NCBI RefSeq assembly: GCF_031202305.1
Contig: NZ_CP101731.1
Coordinates: forward strand, 3,100,001-3,164,000
DNA from: Pelagibacterium sp. 26DY04
GTDB taxonomy: Bacteria; Pseudomonadota; Alphaproteobacteria; Rhizobiales; Devosiaceae
DNA: 64,000 nt
Direction of reading: 5' to 3'
How positions within the stretch are numbered: the first letter of the stretch is position 1; each line of letters begins with the position of its first letter. The notes beneath the pieces were generated by a model. It was not told where the DNA came from, did not search any database, and saw only the letters and a program-made list of their open reading frames with translations. The translations under genes were made by a program, and so were the position numbers. Of this stretch, positions 62,924 to 64,000 are shown in pieces.

Positions 62924-64000
62924 TACTGACCTCCATCCTTTTTGGCTGCCGGCTTCTTGGCGGCAGGCTTTTTGGCTGCGGGCTTTGCTGCAGCTTCAGT
63001 GGTGTCCGCAGCGGCCTTGGTGGTTCTGCGGGCCGGCGCCTTTTTGGCGGGCACCTCGACGGCGCCGGCCGTGGCGACCTTGGCGGCAGCGGCCTTGCCC
63101 GTGGTGCCCTTTTTGGCAGGGACCTTGGCGGTTGCAGTTCTGGGCGCGGCGGCCGTAGTGGATTTGGCGGCCGTTTTGCGCGCTGTACCGGTCTTGGCTG
63201 GCGCCTTGGCTTCGGCCTTGTCGGCGGGCGCCGCGACGGCAGGAGCCGCTTCGGCTGCGGTGGCAAAATTGGGGTGCACGACGGCGCCGTCGCGGGTCAG
63301 AAGCGTGGCCTTGACCAGTTCGTCATCCCAATTGACCTTCAAGCTCTTGGCTTCCTTGTCGACCATGGTGTCAAGGAAGGCCAAGAGGTTCTTGGCATAG
63401 AGCTGGGAAGCGGTGGCCGCGATCTTGCCCTGCAGATTGAGGGTGCCGATGATCGTCACGTTGTTGTGGACGATCGTCTGGCCCGGAACCGTGAGTTCCA
63501 CATTGCCACCGCGCTCGGCGGCAAGATCGACGATCACCGAGCCCGGAGCCATGGATTCGACCATCGCCTTGGTGATGAGCTTGGGCGCGGGGCGGCCGGG
63601 GATCAGCGCGGTGGTGACCACGATATCCTGCTTGGCAATGTGCCCGGCGACGAGTTCGGCCTGTGCGGCCTGCTCTTCCTTGGTGAGTTCGCGCGCATAA
63701 CCACCGGTGCCCGAGGCATCTTTGAGCGCATCGGTCATGATGAATTTGGCGCCCAGAGATTCCACCTGCTCGCCTGCGGCGGCGCGCACGTCTGTGGCCG
63801 AAACGGCGGCGCCCAAGCGCTTGGCGGTGGCGATGGCCTGCAGGCCTGCAACGCCGGCGCCCATGACGAACACCTTGGCGGCGCGGACGGTGCCGGCGGC
63901 GGTCATCATCATGGGCAGCGCGCGGTCATAGACCATCGAGGCTTCGATGACGGCCTGGTAACCGGCGAGGTTGGCCTGGCTCGAAAGCACGTCCATGACC
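62923..64000 (-). CDS. pntAA: NAD(P) transhydrogenase subunit alpha, NAD-binding part (PntAA), 5' end outside window; unusual basic C-terminal tail
   Basis: The frame is open to the right edge, so the N terminus is missing. Visible: NAD-binding VFVMGAGVAGLQAIATAKRLGAAV and VSATDVR, TTALIPGRPAPKLITKAMVESM, LAAERGGNVELT, LLAFLDTMV. The last about 110 residues (from about 250 of the visible part) are an Ala/Lys/Pro/Thr-rich tail ending in PAAKKPAAKKPAAKKDGG, similar to histone H1/AlgP-type basic repeats and not part of the usual PntAA domain. The tail probably links to or interacts with nucleic acid or membrane surfaces; this is inference. Confidence 0.93.
   Translation of the reverse strand, partial: VMDVLSSQANLAGYQAVIEASMVYDRALPMMMTAAGTVRAAKVFVMGAGVAGLQAIATAKRLGAAVSATDVRAAAGEQVESLGAKFIMTDALKDASGTGGYARELTKEEQAAQAELVAGHIAKQDIVVTTALIPGRPAPKLITKAMVESMAPGSVIVDLAAERGGNVELTVPGQTIVHNNVTIIGTLNLQGKIAATASQLYAKNLLAFLDTMVDKEAKSLKVNWDDELVKATLLTRDGAVVHPNFATAAEAAPAVAAPADKAEAKAPAKTGTARKTAAKSTTAAAPRTATAKVPAKKGTTGKAAAAKVATAGAVEVPAKKAPARRTTKAAADTTEAAAKPAAKKPAAKKPAAKKDGGQ

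Overview
The window is a piece of a GC-rich alphaproteobacterial chromosome, most likely Hyphomicrobiales and probably close to Devosia/Pelagibacterium. The evidence is gene order and family content: ruvC-ruvA-ruvB next to ybgC-tolQ-tolR-tolA-tolB-pal-cpoB-tilS-ftsH; tkt beside a DUF4164 protein and zapA with 6S RNA near the formyltetrahydrofolate cyclo-ligase gene; homologues of the alphaproteobacteria-specific cell-cycle proteins RcdA (DUF1465) and TrcR (DUF1013); a three-gene pntAA-pntAB-pntB transhydrogenase; and putative RirA-type and CtrA-type DNA sites. The genus is an inference, since no rRNA is present.

Layout. 1-5477: end of a BenE-type transporter, an outer membrane beta-barrel protein, glmM, a methyltransferase and a soluble two-PAS chemoreceptor. 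5478-7097: a 1.6 kb gene-free stretch packed with dispersed palindromic repeats. 7098-21334: an orphan iron-siderophore binding protein, then the envelope and recombination block (ftsH, tilS, cpoB, pal, tolB, tolA, tolR, tolQ, ybgC, a NUDIX hydrolase, ruvB, an inserted vapBC module, ruvA, ruvC), all on the minus strand. 21518-28145: diguanylate cyclase, yebC, an AGCS symporter, ymdB, the cyclo-ligase, 6S RNA, DinB, YcxB and MOSC genes. 28433-37611: zapA, DUF4164, then tkt, gap, pgk and class I fba on the plus strand, with a two-gene iron cassette between pgk and fba. 37721-46276: small accessory genes, efp, suhB and a MotA/MotB-like pair. 46681-53698: ABC exporter, rpmE, rcdA, DUF1192, a hydrolase, trcR, TauE and two YdcH proteins. 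53774-64000: a second siderophore-interacting protein, an AI-2E-family membrane protein with soluble C-terminal domains, purE-purK, rpsU, small accessory genes and the pnt operon, which runs off the right end.

The most informative pattern is that conserved housekeeping blocks are interrupted by short accessory modules. Three lie at iron-related loci (7098-8084, 33742-36468, 53774-54586). Two of these have an exact TGA-N9-TCA element, the RirA iron-responsive operator pattern, just upstream, and the third has a one-mismatch version. One iron gene (34702-36468) is an unusual fusion of a siderophore-interacting flavoprotein with a degenerate O-methyltransferase-like half. Other insertions are vapBC between ruvA and ruvB, a NUDIX gene between ruvB and ybgC, and dinB/ycxB/MOSC between 6S RNA and zapA.

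I saw no phage, transposase, CRISPR array, tRNA or rRNA, and no recognised defence system. Coordinates use the start codon judged best from Shine-Dalgarno spacing and family alignment; where the start is doubtful the entry says so.
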